64,000 nucleotides of DNA from an uncultured Pseudoteredinibacter sp. (lineage in GTDB: Bacteria; Pseudomonadota; Gammaproteobacteria; Pseudomonadales; Cellvibrionaceae): NCBI RefSeq assembly GCF_947500695.1, contig NZ_CANMSS010000001.1, positions 620,001 through 684,000 of the forward strand, read 5' to 3'. The position numbers were made by a program, and so were the translations under genes. The notes under the pieces are model-generated. The model saw only the letters and a program-made list of their open reading frames with translations, had not been told where the DNA came from and did no database searches. This document shows positions 28,892 through 36,982 of the stretch, piece after piece; position 1 is the first letter of the stretch; each line of letters starts with the position of its first letter.

Positions 28892-29806
28892 TTAGCTTTG
28901 CTTTGCCGACTTAACCAGCTCGTGAATACCCTCAATTGAACCGATCACGCTTGAAGCCTCCAATGGCATTAATACCACCTTACTATTATCGGCAGAAGCA
29001 ATCTGCCCTAGAGCATCGACGTACTTTTGGGCAACAAAGTAGTTGATCGCCTGAGAGTTACCCTTAGCAATCGCCTCGCTCACCATAAAGGTTGCCTTGG
29101 CCTCGGCCTGGGCTTCACGCTCACGAGCCTCCGCCTCAAGGAAGGCAGATTCCCGCTCACCCTCGGCTCGCAGGATTTGTGAGCGCTTCTCACCTTCAGC
29201 CACTTTAATCGCAGACTCTCGCTCACCTTCAGCCAATAAAATTTGTGCGCGTTTTTCTCGCTCCGCTTTCATTTGGTTGGCCATGGCGTCAACTAAGTCC
29301 CGCGGAGGAGTAATATCCTTAATTTCAATACGAGTGACTTTAATTCCCCATGGATTGGTCGCTTCATCAACTTTGACCAACAGTGCACTATTAATCTGAT
29401 CGCGATTCGACAACATTGAATCGAGCTCCATGGATCCTAAAACCGCACGTATATTGGTCATGACCAAATTCTGCATGGCACGCTCTAGATTATTAACCTC
29501 ATAAGAAGCTTTTACTGCATCGATTACCTGGTAAAAGCAAACCGCATCTGTTGTTACCATCGCATTATCGGCGCTGATTACTTCTTGGGGCTGAATATCC
29601 AATACCTGCTCCATGACAATCTGTCGATGGCCAATGCTATCAATAAAGGGCACGATGACCTGTAGGCCAGGAGGCAATAAACGGGTGTATTTGCCAAAGC
29701 GCTCTACCGTCCACTCTTCACCCTGCGGAACACTTTTAACTGACCTTAAGATCACCACTAACGCTAATACCACAGCGACAATCACAGCGACGTTCATATC
29801 GAACAT
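28892..29806 (-). CDS. SPFH/band-7 protein, paraslipin (QmcA-like)
   Basis: A 304-residue membrane-anchored stomatin homologue. An N-terminal hydrophobic helix (residues 4-21) is followed by the band-7 domain (VPQGEEWTVERFGKYTRLLPPG onward), then a long coiled coil with repeated EGERESAIKVAEGEKRSQILRAEGE-type units (given here in part), and a C-terminal helix. Such proteins form large ring or cage oligomers in the membrane and recruit partners such as NfeD or FtsH. The gene order SPFH, NfeD, patatin with tiny gaps suggests one operon. Confidence 0.93.
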   Translation of the reverse strand: MFDMNVAVIVAVVLALVVILRSVKSVPQGEEWTVERFGKYTRLLPPGLQVIVPFIDSIGHRQIVMEQVLDIQPQEVISADNAMVTTDAVCFYQVIDAVKASYEVNNLERAMQNLVMTNIRAVLGSMELDSMLSNRDQINSALLVKVDEATNPWGIKVTRIEIKDITPPRDLVDAMANQMKAEREKRAQILLAEGERESAIKVAEGEKRSQILRAEGERESAFLEAEAREREAQAEAKATFMVSEAIAKGNSQAINYFVAQKYVDALGQIASADNSKVVLMPLEASSVIGSIEGIHELVKSAKQS

Positions 29807-29991
29807 AAAACCCCCAAATTAGAGAAGCCAAAATTTATAAGGCAACGCTAACAGATAGTTGTACAGACTGAAAGATATGAATATAGATCTAGCACCCAAA
29901 TAAAAGGCAAAGGTAGACAAAGCTAAGGCGCTAAGGGCCGTTAAAGCAGAAAAAATGGATAGAGAATGGAGAGAAAATGAAGGGAGAGAAA

Positions 29992-30019
29992 GAAAAAACG
30001 GCCTACAAGACGCAGGCCG
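29992..30019 (-). terminator. Terminator downstream of ggt
   Basis: CGGCCT (29999-30004) pairs with AGGCCG (30014-30019), with weaker inner pairing. Read on the minus strand, TTTTTTCT follows the stem directly. It lies 14 nt after the ggt stop. Confidence 0.85.
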
Positions 30020-30033
30020 CCGAAATATAGATC

Positions 30034-31782
30034 TTAATAAGCTACAGTCGCTGCATCAGGGCGACGAGTATCGGAAGCGCCATACATATAGCCCTTTAGG
30101 GTAGCAATGGACTGGGTGCTACCCATGGTTCTGGAGTACTTCACATCGTGACCCTTTTGCTTTAGCAACTCTACGGTATCCTTGCTGACACCGGGCTCTA
30201 CAAAGACTTTATCTGGGAACCACTGATGGTGCATTCTCGGAACGGAGGTCGCCTCAGCAATGTTCATTTCAAAATCGATCGTATTTAATACGATCTGCAG
30301 CACGATGGTAATAATCGTACTGCCACCTGGGCTACCTGTTGCCAATACTGGCTGACCGTCTTTAATGACCAATGTTGGAGTCATAGAGCTTAATGGACGC
30401 TTACGGGGCTCAATGGCATTCGCCTCACTACCCAACAAGCCATAAGCATTTGGCTCACCTGGTTTAGCGGAGAAGTCATCCATCTCATTGTTTAACAAAA
30501 TGCCAGTTCCATCGACAACAATACCAGAACCATAGCTGTAATTAATGGTATAGGTATTAGACACAATATTGCCCCAGCGATCGGCGACCGAGTAATGGGT
30601 GGTATCGTTACTTTCTTTACCAAATAGCTTAGTAGGCGCAACCTCTTCCGATGGCGTGGCTTTGTTAGGGTCAATCTGCTGACGTAATGTCTTGGCGTAT
30701 TGCTTGTCCAATAACTGTGCCATCGGCACACGGTAGAAATCCGGATCACCCAAGTGCTGGCTACGATCGGCATAAGCTCGACGCATCGTCTCCGTCAAGG
30801 TATGAAGATACTCAGCGCTATTGTGTCCCATCAGTTTAAGGTCATAAGCCTCAAGAACATTAAGCATTTGAATTAGGTGCACACCACCTGAACTTGGTGG
30901 TGGCATAGAAACCACATCGTAACCACGATAGTTGCCCTTTACGGCCTCGCGCTCCACAACCTTATAGCCTTTAAAGTCATCTAAGGTAAACAAGCCATTG
31001 TACTTATCAGATGCCGAGACGAATTTCTTAGCGATAGAGCCGCCATAAAAGGCTGACTTGCCATGCTTGCTAATTTCAGACAAGGACCAAGCCAAATCTT
31101 TTTGGATTAGACGCTCACCTGCCTGCAGGTTACGGCCATCGCTGTGGTAAAAAATTTCTTGAGTGGCTGGGTATCGCGTTAAGCGCTTACGCTTTACGAC
31201 TAGGTCATTTGCTAGCCCGGGAGTAACAATAAAGCCCTCTTTCGCCAGTTTGATCGCTGGGGCAATAACTTGCTCTAGCTTCATCGTGCCGTAGTTTTCA
31301 AGAGCATGAATCATGCCCGCTACTGTACCTGGCACACCACCGGCTCTATAGGTATAGCCGGCCATATCACGATCGAAGTTTCCGTCTTTATCTAAGAACA
31401 TATCGGCATAGGCTTTGATAGGCGCCATTTCGCGGTAATCTAAAGCAACTACTTTGTCGCGCTCTTTTAGATAGATCATCATAAAGCCGCCACCACCAAT
31501 ATTTCCGGCCTTAGGCAAGGTTACCGCCATCGCAAAGCCTGTTGCCACTGCCGCATCCACAGCATTGCCACCTTGCTTCAGTATTTCTAAACCAACTTCC
31601 GAGGCTAAAGCCTCCTGACTAGCAACCATTCCGTGCTGGCCAATCACCGGGTGAAAACGGCTGTCATAACTAATAATGGCTGAATCCTGCGCGCTCGCGA
31701 CAGAGCCAAACACTAATGGCAAGGCCATTAATAGGCCCTGACTAATGCTCAAGACGGAAGATTTGAAACGGGAAAAAAACAT
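30034..31782 (-). CDS. ggt: Gamma-glutamyltranspeptidase
   Basis: A 582-residue periplasmic enzyme that hydrolyses or transfers the gamma-glutamyl group of glutathione. The start at 31782 is preferred: AGGA lies 6 nt upstream and a signal peptide follows (LLMALPLVFGSVASAQ). The proenzyme is cut before the nucleophilic Thr in NDTTHYSVADRWGN, giving large and small subunits. The substrate-binding segment LNNEMDDF and the PLSSMTPT motif are intact. Together with gor, grxA and the GST it adds to the glutathione-related genes in the window, though they are not linked in an operon. Confidence 0.96.
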   Translation of the reverse strand: MFFSRFKSSVLSISQGLLMALPLVFGSVASAQDSAIISYDSRFHPVIGQHGMVASQEALASEVGLEILKQGGNAVDAAVATGFAMAVTLPKAGNIGGGGFMMIYLKERDKVVALDYREMAPIKAYADMFLDKDGNFDRDMAGYTYRAGGVPGTVAGMIHALENYGTMKLEQVIAPAIKLAKEGFIVTPGLANDLVVKRKRLTRYPATQEIFYHSDGRNLQAGERLIQKDLAWSLSEISKHGKSAFYGGSIAKKFVSASDKYNGLFTLDDFKGYKVVEREAVKGNYRGYDVVSMPPPSSGGVHLIQMLNVLEAYDLKLMGHNSAEYLHTLTETMRRAYADRSQHLGDPDFYRVPMAQLLDKQYAKTLRQQIDPNKATPSEEVAPTKLFGKESNDTTHYSVADRWGNIVSNTYTINYSYGSGIVVDGTGILLNNEMDDFSAKPGEPNAYGLLGSEANAIEPRKRPLSSMTPTLVIKDGQPVLATGSPGGSTIITIVLQIVLNTIDFEMNIAEATSVPRMHHQWFPDKVFVEPGVSKDTVELLKQKGHDVKYSRTMGSTQSIATLKGYMYGASDTRRPDAATVAY

Positions 31783-31864
31783 AGCGTGTCCTATAGTTAA
31801 TTGCGGGACAGATGATGACACAATAACAGGCAGGGGCCTAGAGCCCTGCCCGGTTTTGCATTTC

Positions 31865-31934
31865 TAGCTTTGTACTTCTAGCTTTGTACTTCTAGCTTTG
31901 TACTTCTAGCTTTGTACTTCTAGCTTTGTACTTC
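31865..31934. repeat. Five perfect tandem copies of a 14-bp unit
   Basis: The unit TAGCTTTGTACTTC is repeated five times without change at 31865, 31879, 31893, 31907 and 31921, flanked by partial copies (TTTC before, TAAATTTG after). It lies between the ggt start and the stop of the class V aminotransferase gene, so it is within the ggt leader or promoter region. Perfect identity suggests a young, possibly length-variable repeat. Confidence 0.97.
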
Positions 31935-31957
31935 TAAATTTGAACCGAGCGCTTTAA

Positions 31958-33604
31958 TCAAAACAACTCTTGCGGCAATACAAACCAACGTACAGCTTCG
32001 GCCTCTGCCTGTAGACTCATGCTGTATCGCTGCCAGCCAAGGTCGGGCGACAGTAAATGCGCTTTAGCAACGGCCAGTGCTTGTTTATAGCTTTCCTCTC
32101 GGCTTAATTCCGCCTCCAAAGTGTCATTTAAATCCTGTCCGGCCAACCAATTATCCAACGCGGACCTTAGGCTTGCGCTATCACCATGGCGTTGCCCCTG
32201 GAAGCACCAGACTCCTGGGCTCTCCTGATACTGATAAAAAGGTAGCAACTTGGCACCATGATTGGCCACCATTTCAATAGCCGACAAGATATAGTCAACT
32301 GTTTGGTGATCAAGAAAATAGTTTAAGTTGAAACGTATCCAGCCTGGACGTAATAGCATAGCCCCGCAGTACATTTGCTCCTCAATCCTACGACTTTGCT
32401 CATCACCGAGGTCTAACAAATAATGCCCATAGGGCCCAGCACAAGAACAGCCCCCGCGCGCTTGAATACCAAACAAATCGTTCAGCAGGGCTACCACAAA
32501 GCTGTAGTGTAGATGTTTATCATTATGGCGAATTCTAAACGAAATAATGGACAAGCGATCGGCGTCTGGATCACCTAGAATCTCGATATTACTATGCTGA
32601 CTTAAACGCTCGATAGCTTCCTGGGTATGAGCCCTTTCAAGTCGCTCAATATTTTCTGTACCGACAGCTTGCTGTAAGGAAAACACTAAGCCAGCACGGA
32701 TAGACTCGACAATACCCGGAGTACCTCCCTCTTCTCTTCGCTCAACATCACTTAAATAGGTGTGCTCATTCGGGGTTACAAATGAGACAGTGCCTCCACC
32801 CGGTACTGCCGGTATATCATTGGCCAGCATATCTTGATTAACGAGCAATATGCCTGGCGTGCCGGGCCCGCCAATAAACTTATGAGTAGAAATAAATACC
32901 GCGTCCAGCTGCAGGCTTTGCACGTCAATACTCACATAAGGACCCGCAGCAGCATAATCCCAGCAGGACCAAAAACCATAGCGCTTCAGCAATTTTGAAA
33001 CCTGCTCAACCGGCGTACGCAGGCCAGTTACATTGGAAGCTGCTGAAAAGCTACCAATTTTAAGTGGGCGCTGTTGATACTCCTCAAGCTTTTGCTCAAG
33101 CACGACTAGATTCAAATGCCCTTTTTCATCTAGGGGGATCGAAACGACTTCTGCTTTAGACTCACGCCATGGCAACTCATTAGAGTGATGTTCATAAGGC
33201 CCGACAAACACGACCGGGCGTTCTGCTTCTGGAAGCTCATCTTTTGTCGCGCCACAGCGCTTGAGCTCTAACATAGTGATCAATTTATCAATTGCCGCAG
33301 TAGCGCCACTGCCACTAAAAATGAGCCTATGTTGTTCACCAGCATTTAAAGCCTTGCGAATAGTTTGGCGGGCTTGCTCCCTCAACTCAGTGGTATGTCG
33401 ACCAGTATAGGAGGTCTCGGTATGTGTATTGGCGTAATAAGGCAATACCTGAGTCTGGATAAATTGCTCTATGAAGCGAAGACTTCGACCTGAGGCTGTG
33501 TAATCCGCATATACCAAGGGCTTTTTACCGAAGGCCGTCTCAACAACACCATCGTCACCGATAATTTCCTGTCGAATTTGGCATAACTGTGGGGGGTGGG
33601 ACAT
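31958..33604 (-). CDS. Class V aminotransferase / cysteine desulfurase-like protein
   Basis: A 548-residue PLP enzyme. The start at 33604 has AGGAG 7 nt upstream. The PLP lysine is in STHKFIGGPGTPGILL; other fold landmarks are FSGSGATAAIDKLI (phosphate cup) and SAASNVTGLRTPV. A Cys-containing loop RGGCSCAGPYGHYLLD sits where SufS/IscS-type enzymes place their active-site loop. The protein is longer than SufS by about 140 residues, mostly C-terminal, so it belongs to a separate, little-studied branch; desulfurase, lyase or kynureninase-like chemistry are all possible. It is divergent from an Lrp/AsnC regulator that probably controls it. Confidence 0.85.
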   Translation of the reverse strand: MSHPPQLCQIRQEIIGDDGVVETAFGKKPLVYADYTASGRSLRFIEQFIQTQVLPYYANTHTETSYTGRHTTELREQARQTIRKALNAGEQHRLIFSGSGATAAIDKLITMLELKRCGATKDELPEAERPVVFVGPYEHHSNELPWRESKAEVVSIPLDEKGHLNLVVLEQKLEEYQQRPLKIGSFSAASNVTGLRTPVEQVSKLLKRYGFWSCWDYAAAGPYVSIDVQSLQLDAVFISTHKFIGGPGTPGILLVNQDMLANDIPAVPGGGTVSFVTPNEHTYLSDVERREEGGTPGIVESIRAGLVFSLQQAVGTENIERLERAHTQEAIERLSQHSNIEILGDPDADRLSIISFRIRHNDKHLHYSFVVALLNDLFGIQARGGCSCAGPYGHYLLDLGDEQSRRIEEQMYCGAMLLRPGWIRFNLNYFLDHQTVDYILSAIEMVANHGAKLLPFYQYQESPGVWCFQGQRHGDSASLRSALDNWLAGQDLNDTLEAELSREESYKQALAVAKAHLLSPDLGWQRYSMSLQAEAEAVRWFVLPQELF

Positions 33605-33721
33605 CACTGGCTCCTGTAAGCACGTTAGTTGAGACTGCTCTTAATGGCATACTGTGATGTGTATATTAATACCTCGCACTAGGAACATTGTTGCTATAAT
33701 CAGCTTATAACACATCATTTC

Positions 33722-33764
33722 GTAACTTTGTTACAATACTTACAACCTTTCCGCAACTTTGTTC
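33722..33764. promoter_or_regulatory. Paired palindromic sites, candidate Lrp/AsnC operator
   Basis: GTAACTTTGTTAC (33722-33734) is an inverted repeat with a 3-nt centre; GCAACTTTGTTC (33753-33764) is an imperfect copy 31 bp further on, about three helical turns. They lie directly upstream of the Lrp-type gene and about 120 nt from the divergent aminotransferase start. Binding by the adjacent regulator is inferred from spacing and position. Confidence 0.5.
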
Positions 33765-33778
33765 TTTTGGCTGTAATA

Positions 33779-34228
33779 ATGGATAAAATTGATAAATTAC
33801 TACTCGACGCCCTACAAAATGATGCGTCACGCTCCATTGGGGCTATAGCTGAGGAAATAGCCATATCCAAAACAGCGGCATGGCGGCGTATCAAAAAGCT
33901 CAGTGAAGAAGGCGTGATCAAAAGCCAAGTCGCACTATTAGATGCTGAGAGCTTAGGCCTGCCCTTAACGGCCTATATCGCTCTACGCACCAGTCAACAC
34001 AATGCCCAGTGGTTTAATCGATTCAAGGAAGTGCTCAACACCATCCCCGAAGTTCTGGAGGCTTACAGAATGAGTGGCGAACTCGACTACCTAGTAAAAG
34101 CTCAAGTTTCTGACATGGCCGGCTATGATCGTCTTTATAAGCAGTTGATAAAGGCTGAACTTAATGACGTAAGCTGCAGCTTTGTGATGGAAACACTCAA
34201 ACACACCACAAAACTCCCTATCAATTGA
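33779..34228 (+). CDS. Lrp/AsnC-family transcriptional regulator
   Basis: A 149-residue feast/famine regulator. The start at 33779 (MDKIDKLLLDALQND) matches the family beginning; an in-frame extension to 33728 lacks a start with a ribosome site. Residues 1-60 form the N-terminal winged helix (IGAIAEEIAISKTAAWRRIKKL); the C-terminal RAM domain (about 65-145) contains MSGELDYLVKAQVSDM, the usual oligomerisation and ligand site. It is divergent from the class V aminotransferase, so the likely ligand is an amino acid handled by that enzyme. Confidence 0.93.
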   Translation: MDKIDKLLLDALQNDASRSIGAIAEEIAISKTAAWRRIKKLSEEGVIKSQVALLDAESLGLPLTAYIALRTSQHNAQWFNRFKEVLNTIPEVLEAYRMSGELDYLVKAQVSDMAGYDRLYKQLIKAELNDVSCSFVMETLKHTTKLPIN

Positions 34229-34279
34229 CGCTTTACACTCCCAGTCTAATACTTTCAAACTAGATAAATTACTCCCAAT

Positions 34280-34315
34280 ATTTTATGGGTCTCAGATAGC
34301 TGAGATCCATAAAAT
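34280..34315. promoter_or_regulatory. 36-bp palindrome, candidate activator site upstream of a sigma-54 promoter (UAS1)
   Basis: Arms 34280-34295 and 34300-34315 are 16 nt long with 15 of 16 positions paired around a 4-nt centre. The core GTCTCA-N6-TGAGAT resembles the GTCTCA-N8-TGAGAC core at 36919-36938. The centre is about 67 bp upstream of the -12 element at 34364. An alternative reading is a terminator of the Lrp gene, but no T-run follows directly. Confidence 0.6.
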
Positions 34316-34349
34316 TACCTATCCTATTGTTTTTACTTGCTTTTTTAAA

Positions 34350-34366
34350 TTGGCACAGTGCTTGCC
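34350..34366 (+). promoter_or_regulatory. Sigma-54 promoter (-24/-12) facing the 64-residue gene
   Basis: TTGGCACAGTGCTTGC has the -24 GG (34352-34353) and -12 GC (34364-34365) with exactly ten bases between, and matches the consensus TGGCAC-N5-TTGC. It lies about 115 nt upstream of the small gene at 34480. Confidence 0.75.
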
Positions 34367-34479
34367 ATTAATTACAGCAAGTAGCAAATTTATTAGTTTG
34401 CACCGCTAGATTTCACAAATTATTGAGACTAAGCCGCGTTGGAGTTGAAGGGCTGACGCGAGTATTCAGGGAGAAAGCC

Positions 34480-34674
34480 ATGAGATCTTTTGTAAAACGC
34501 GTAGTAGAACAAGTCTTATGCCAATGGCAGGACTATCGCAATGAACTTAGCCTGCTGGCGTTAAGCGCATTGATGCTAATGAGTAATTATTGGCGTGACT
34601 CAAACAATTATCGAGTTGAAGATTTGTGGAGAGAGATTTACCTAACACATATTTTACTGCCCGGAGTTTTTTAA
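34480..34674 (+). CDS. 64-residue hypothetical protein under a sigma-54 promoter
   Basis: A small protein starting MRSFVKRVVEQ, with a strong GGGAG Shine-Dalgarno 7 nt before the ATG. Upstream in-frame codons to 34423 have no ribosome site. It has a basic amphipathic N-terminal helix, a hydrophobic central stretch (LSLLALSALMLMSNYW) that could enter a membrane, and a polar tail ending in a hydrophobic LTHILLPGVF. I do not recognise a family. The sigma-54 promoter and palindrome upstream suggest it is a target of the activator encoded at 35001-36827, facing it on the other strand. Confidence 0.7.
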   Translation: MRSFVKRVVEQVLCQWQDYRNELSLLALSALMLMSNYWRDSNNYRVEDLWREIYLTHILLPGVF

Positions 34675-34957
34675 TCCCTTATGACAAATTACACTGGGTA
34701 AGCGTCAGCTTTTCTTAAGCTATGGAAAACTAGAGCTTAAGAGAAGCGCTGTTACTCACTGAATTAATCAAGCTCAAAGGCAAGTTTTTGCTAAGCTACT
34801 GACTGGCTATTGTTTGTTCAGATTAGAAGGCGTTTTAATTATCGTGGCAGGCCCATTACCCATACCACATTAAGATAACAAGAAGCTTTGATTGCTTAAG
34901 TGCTCACATCTCTATGCTTTTTGGCTTCAAAGCTAAAGTATGTATTTGCCTAGAATT
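34675..34957. other. Non-coding gap between convergent genes
   Basis: With the flanking terminator this gap exceeds 300 nt. I find no credible gene on either strand. It holds an inverted repeat, TCTTAAGCT (34713-34721) with AGCTTAAGA (34734-34742), extended by imperfect AGC-rich pairing on both sides, so a structured 3' end or a small RNA of the 64-residue gene is possible. Confidence 0.5.
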
Positions 34958-34994
34958 TTAAAAAAGTGGCCTAACAATTATCGTTAGGCCACTT
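34958..34994 (-). terminator. Terminator of the sigma-54 activator gene
   Basis: AAGTGGCCTAAC (34964-34975) pairs perfectly with GTTAGGCCACTT (34983-34994), a 12-bp stem with a 7-nt loop. On the minus strand it ends in TTTTTTAAAATT, just past the activator stop. Confidence 0.92.
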
Positions 34995-35000
34995 CATGTT

Positions 35001-36827
35001 TTAACGCGGCCTTTCGATGGAAAAGTTATTCATACGATAGCTCAAGGTCGATGGCTTAATTCCCAGCAGCGCGGCCGCTCCTTTCGCTCCAGACACCTTC
35101 CAATCACACTTTTCTAAAGCCTTGATGATGTTGGCACGTTCTAAAGCTCTAAATGCTTCTTCATCTAAAACTTCTGCCTCAGGCGCACTAACTTCATGAA
35201 AGACCTCTTCTACATTCTGAACCAGGTCCGGCATGGCTAAATCCAATCTCAAGCGAGAGCCCCGACTTAAAATAATCGCTCTTTCAATAACATTCTTAAG
35301 TTCTCTAATATTACCCGGCCAGTTCAGCGCACTTAGAGCTTGAGCCTGAGCCTTACTAATTTGCATTGCCTCACGACCCAACTGTTGACACTGCTCTTCC
35401 AGGAAATGCTGAGCTAACAAAGGAATATCTTGGGGTCGTTCTCGCAATGGCGGTACTGAAATCGGGAAAACGCTCAATCGATAATACAAATCTTCTCTGA
35501 AACGACCTGCAGCAACCTCTTTTTCAAGGTCGCGATTCGTCGCCGCCACAATGCGAACATCAACGGCATGAGTCGCATCATCTCCGACACGTTCAAATTC
35601 CTGCTCCTGCAGTGCACGAAGCAATTTACCCTGTAAATCCAGAGGTATTTCGCCCACTTCATCTAAAAATAGCGTGCCGCCATTAGCAAGCTGCATTCGC
35701 CCAACACGATCTTTATGGGCGCCGGTAAAGGCACCCCTAACGTGACCAAAAAACTCGCTTTCAAAAAGATCCTTGGGTATTGAGGCGCAATTTACTTTTA
35801 CCAAAGGCTCATCTTTTCGCGGGCTTTGGGTATGTATAGCCCGCGCAATCATTTCCTTACCGACACCCGACTCACCTAGAATAAGTACGCTACTTGGCGT
35901 CGCCGCCACGGCCTCTATTTGAGCCAGGGTTCTATTCAAGGCAGGGCTTTGCCCCACAATATTGCCAAAGCTCGCTCCGGCGTGTATTTCGTCACGCAAA
36001 TAGTCTCGTTCTAACTCCAACTCTTCCTTTAGTTTTTTGATCTCTTGAAGTTGCAGATCTTTTTCGGATTCTAGTTTTTTGCGCTCCGATATATCTTTGA
36101 AAATAACCACAGCACCTTTAATTTCACCGTTGTGAACGATGGGGGTGCTCACGTATTCTACAGGTATTGAGCTACCATCAGCTCGCCAAAAAACTTCATC
36201 ATCAACACGGTGCACATCACCGTCTTTAAATGCCGCATATATCGGGCAACATTCACGAGGATATGGACTACCATCCGGATAAGAATGATGATGAATATCA
36301 TGCAAGGGCGTTCCAAGAATATCATCCGGGTGCCAACCTAAAATATCAACAGCCGCCTGATTTGCAAAGGTCGTACAGCCATTAAGATCTAAGCCATATA
36401 TCCCCTCACCGGCTGCTGACAAAATCAATTCGTAACGTTGGCGCAGAAGATCTAACTCATCATTTAAACAGCTTGCATCTTTGTCCATTAAGACAACATT
36501 TAAAGTAATATCATTCTCACCCCAGGGCTCCTGCCACAACATAAGCACCCTGACATCTTCGGCATTTTCCGTCGAGCGTACCTCCACACTAACAACAGCA
36601 GAGTTTTGCAACACATCATCTACTAAGCTCTTCGCGGAACCCTCGCTAAGGAGAACGATGGTGTTTAAGAAGCCGGCCAGATTCGGCTGAATGATTGATT
36701 CGCGCCAAAGCCGGCTCTGCTTTAACCAATTACCCTCTGCATCACAAACCGCACTGCAAAAAGGGCTTTCCAACAACACAAGGCCATCAAAATCTTGTTG
36801 AGTTCTACTTTCCATATAGCTTTCCAT
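35001..36827 (-). CDS. Sigma-54-dependent transcriptional activator (PAS, AAA+, Fis HTH)
   Basis: An enhancer-binding protein of about 608 residues. Numbered from the in-frame GTG at 36839, an N-terminal sensory segment (1-125) is followed by a PAS domain (about 133-250) containing HHHSYPDGSPYPRECCPIYAA, a coiled linker (255-285), and the AAA+ core with Walker A GESGVGKE (322-329), the sigma-54 contact loop GAFTGA (369-374) and Walker B GGTLFLDEVG. The C-terminal Fis-type helix-turn-helix ends GIKPSTLSYRMNNFSI. Three starts are possible within a 12-bp duplication: GTG 36839, ATG 36827, ATG 36815; 36827 is chosen for its GTGGA. Having PAS rather than a receiver domain, it probably senses a ligand or redox signal directly. 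It lies between two sigma-54 promoters and likely drives both. Confidence 0.93.
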   Translation of the reverse strand: MESYMESRTQQDFDGLVLLESPFCSAVCDAEGNWLKQSRLWRESIIQPNLAGFLNTIVLLSEGSAKSLVDDVLQNSAVVSVEVRSTENAEDVRVLMLWQEPWGENDITLNVVLMDKDASCLNDELDLLRQRYELILSAAGEGIYGLDLNGCTTFANQAAVDILGWHPDDILGTPLHDIHHHSYPDGSPYPRECCPIYAAFKDGDVHRVDDEVFWRADGSSIPVEYVSTPIVHNGEIKGAVVIFKDISERKKLESEKDLQLQEIKKLKEELELERDYLRDEIHAGASFGNIVGQSPALNRTLAQIEAVAATPSSVLILGESGVGKEMIARAIHTQSPRKDEPLVKVNCASIPKDLFESEFFGHVRGAFTGAHKDRVGRMQLANGGTLFLDEVGEIPLDLQGKLLRALQEQEFERVGDDATHAVDVRIVAATNRDLEKEVAAGRFREDLYYRLSVFPISVPPLRERPQDIPLLAQHFLEEQCQQLGREAMQISKAQAQALSALNWPGNIRELKNVIERAIILSRGSRLRLDLAMPDLVQNVEEVFHEVSAPEAEVLDEEAFRALERANIIKALEKCDWKVSGAKGAAALLGIKPSTLSYRMNNFSIERPR

Positions 36828-36833
36828 ATAGCT
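36810..36833. repeat. 12-bp tandem duplication at the activator start
   Basis: TTCCATATAGCT occurs twice in tandem (36810-36821, 36822-36833), followed by a partial third copy. On the coding strand each copy carries a GGA-like ribosome site and an ATG, so the duplication multiplies start sites of the activator gene. Confidence 0.85.
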
Positions 36834-36914
36834 ATCCACTTAGTTTTTCTCAGTTAATTCCCGTAAATAAGCTCCCAACATCCTTAAGTTTAACAACGTA
36901 AAACTAACAAATAA

Positions 36915-36942
36915 CTGTGTCTCACAGTTTTCTGAGACACAG
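36915..36942. promoter_or_regulatory. Perfect inverted repeat, candidate activator site (UAS2)
   Basis: CTGTGTCTCA (36915-36924) and TGAGACACAG (36933-36942) are perfectly complementary 10-bp arms with an 8-nt spacer. The centre is about 69 bp upstream of the -12 element at 36997 and about 100 bp upstream of the divergent activator start, so it may serve both activation of the operon and autoregulation. Confidence 0.7.
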
Positions 36943-36982
36943 AGAATCATACTAAGCTGTTGTTTTTAAAGGTTTTATTAAA

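Noticed and set aside
31865-31934. CRISPR array
   Set aside because: Units are only 14 bp, directly adjacent with no spacers, and no cas genes are present.
34280-34315. Palindrome as the terminator of the Lrp-type gene
   Set aside because: No T-run directly follows the stem, and the core and its distance to a sigma-54 promoter match the second site; still not fully excluded.
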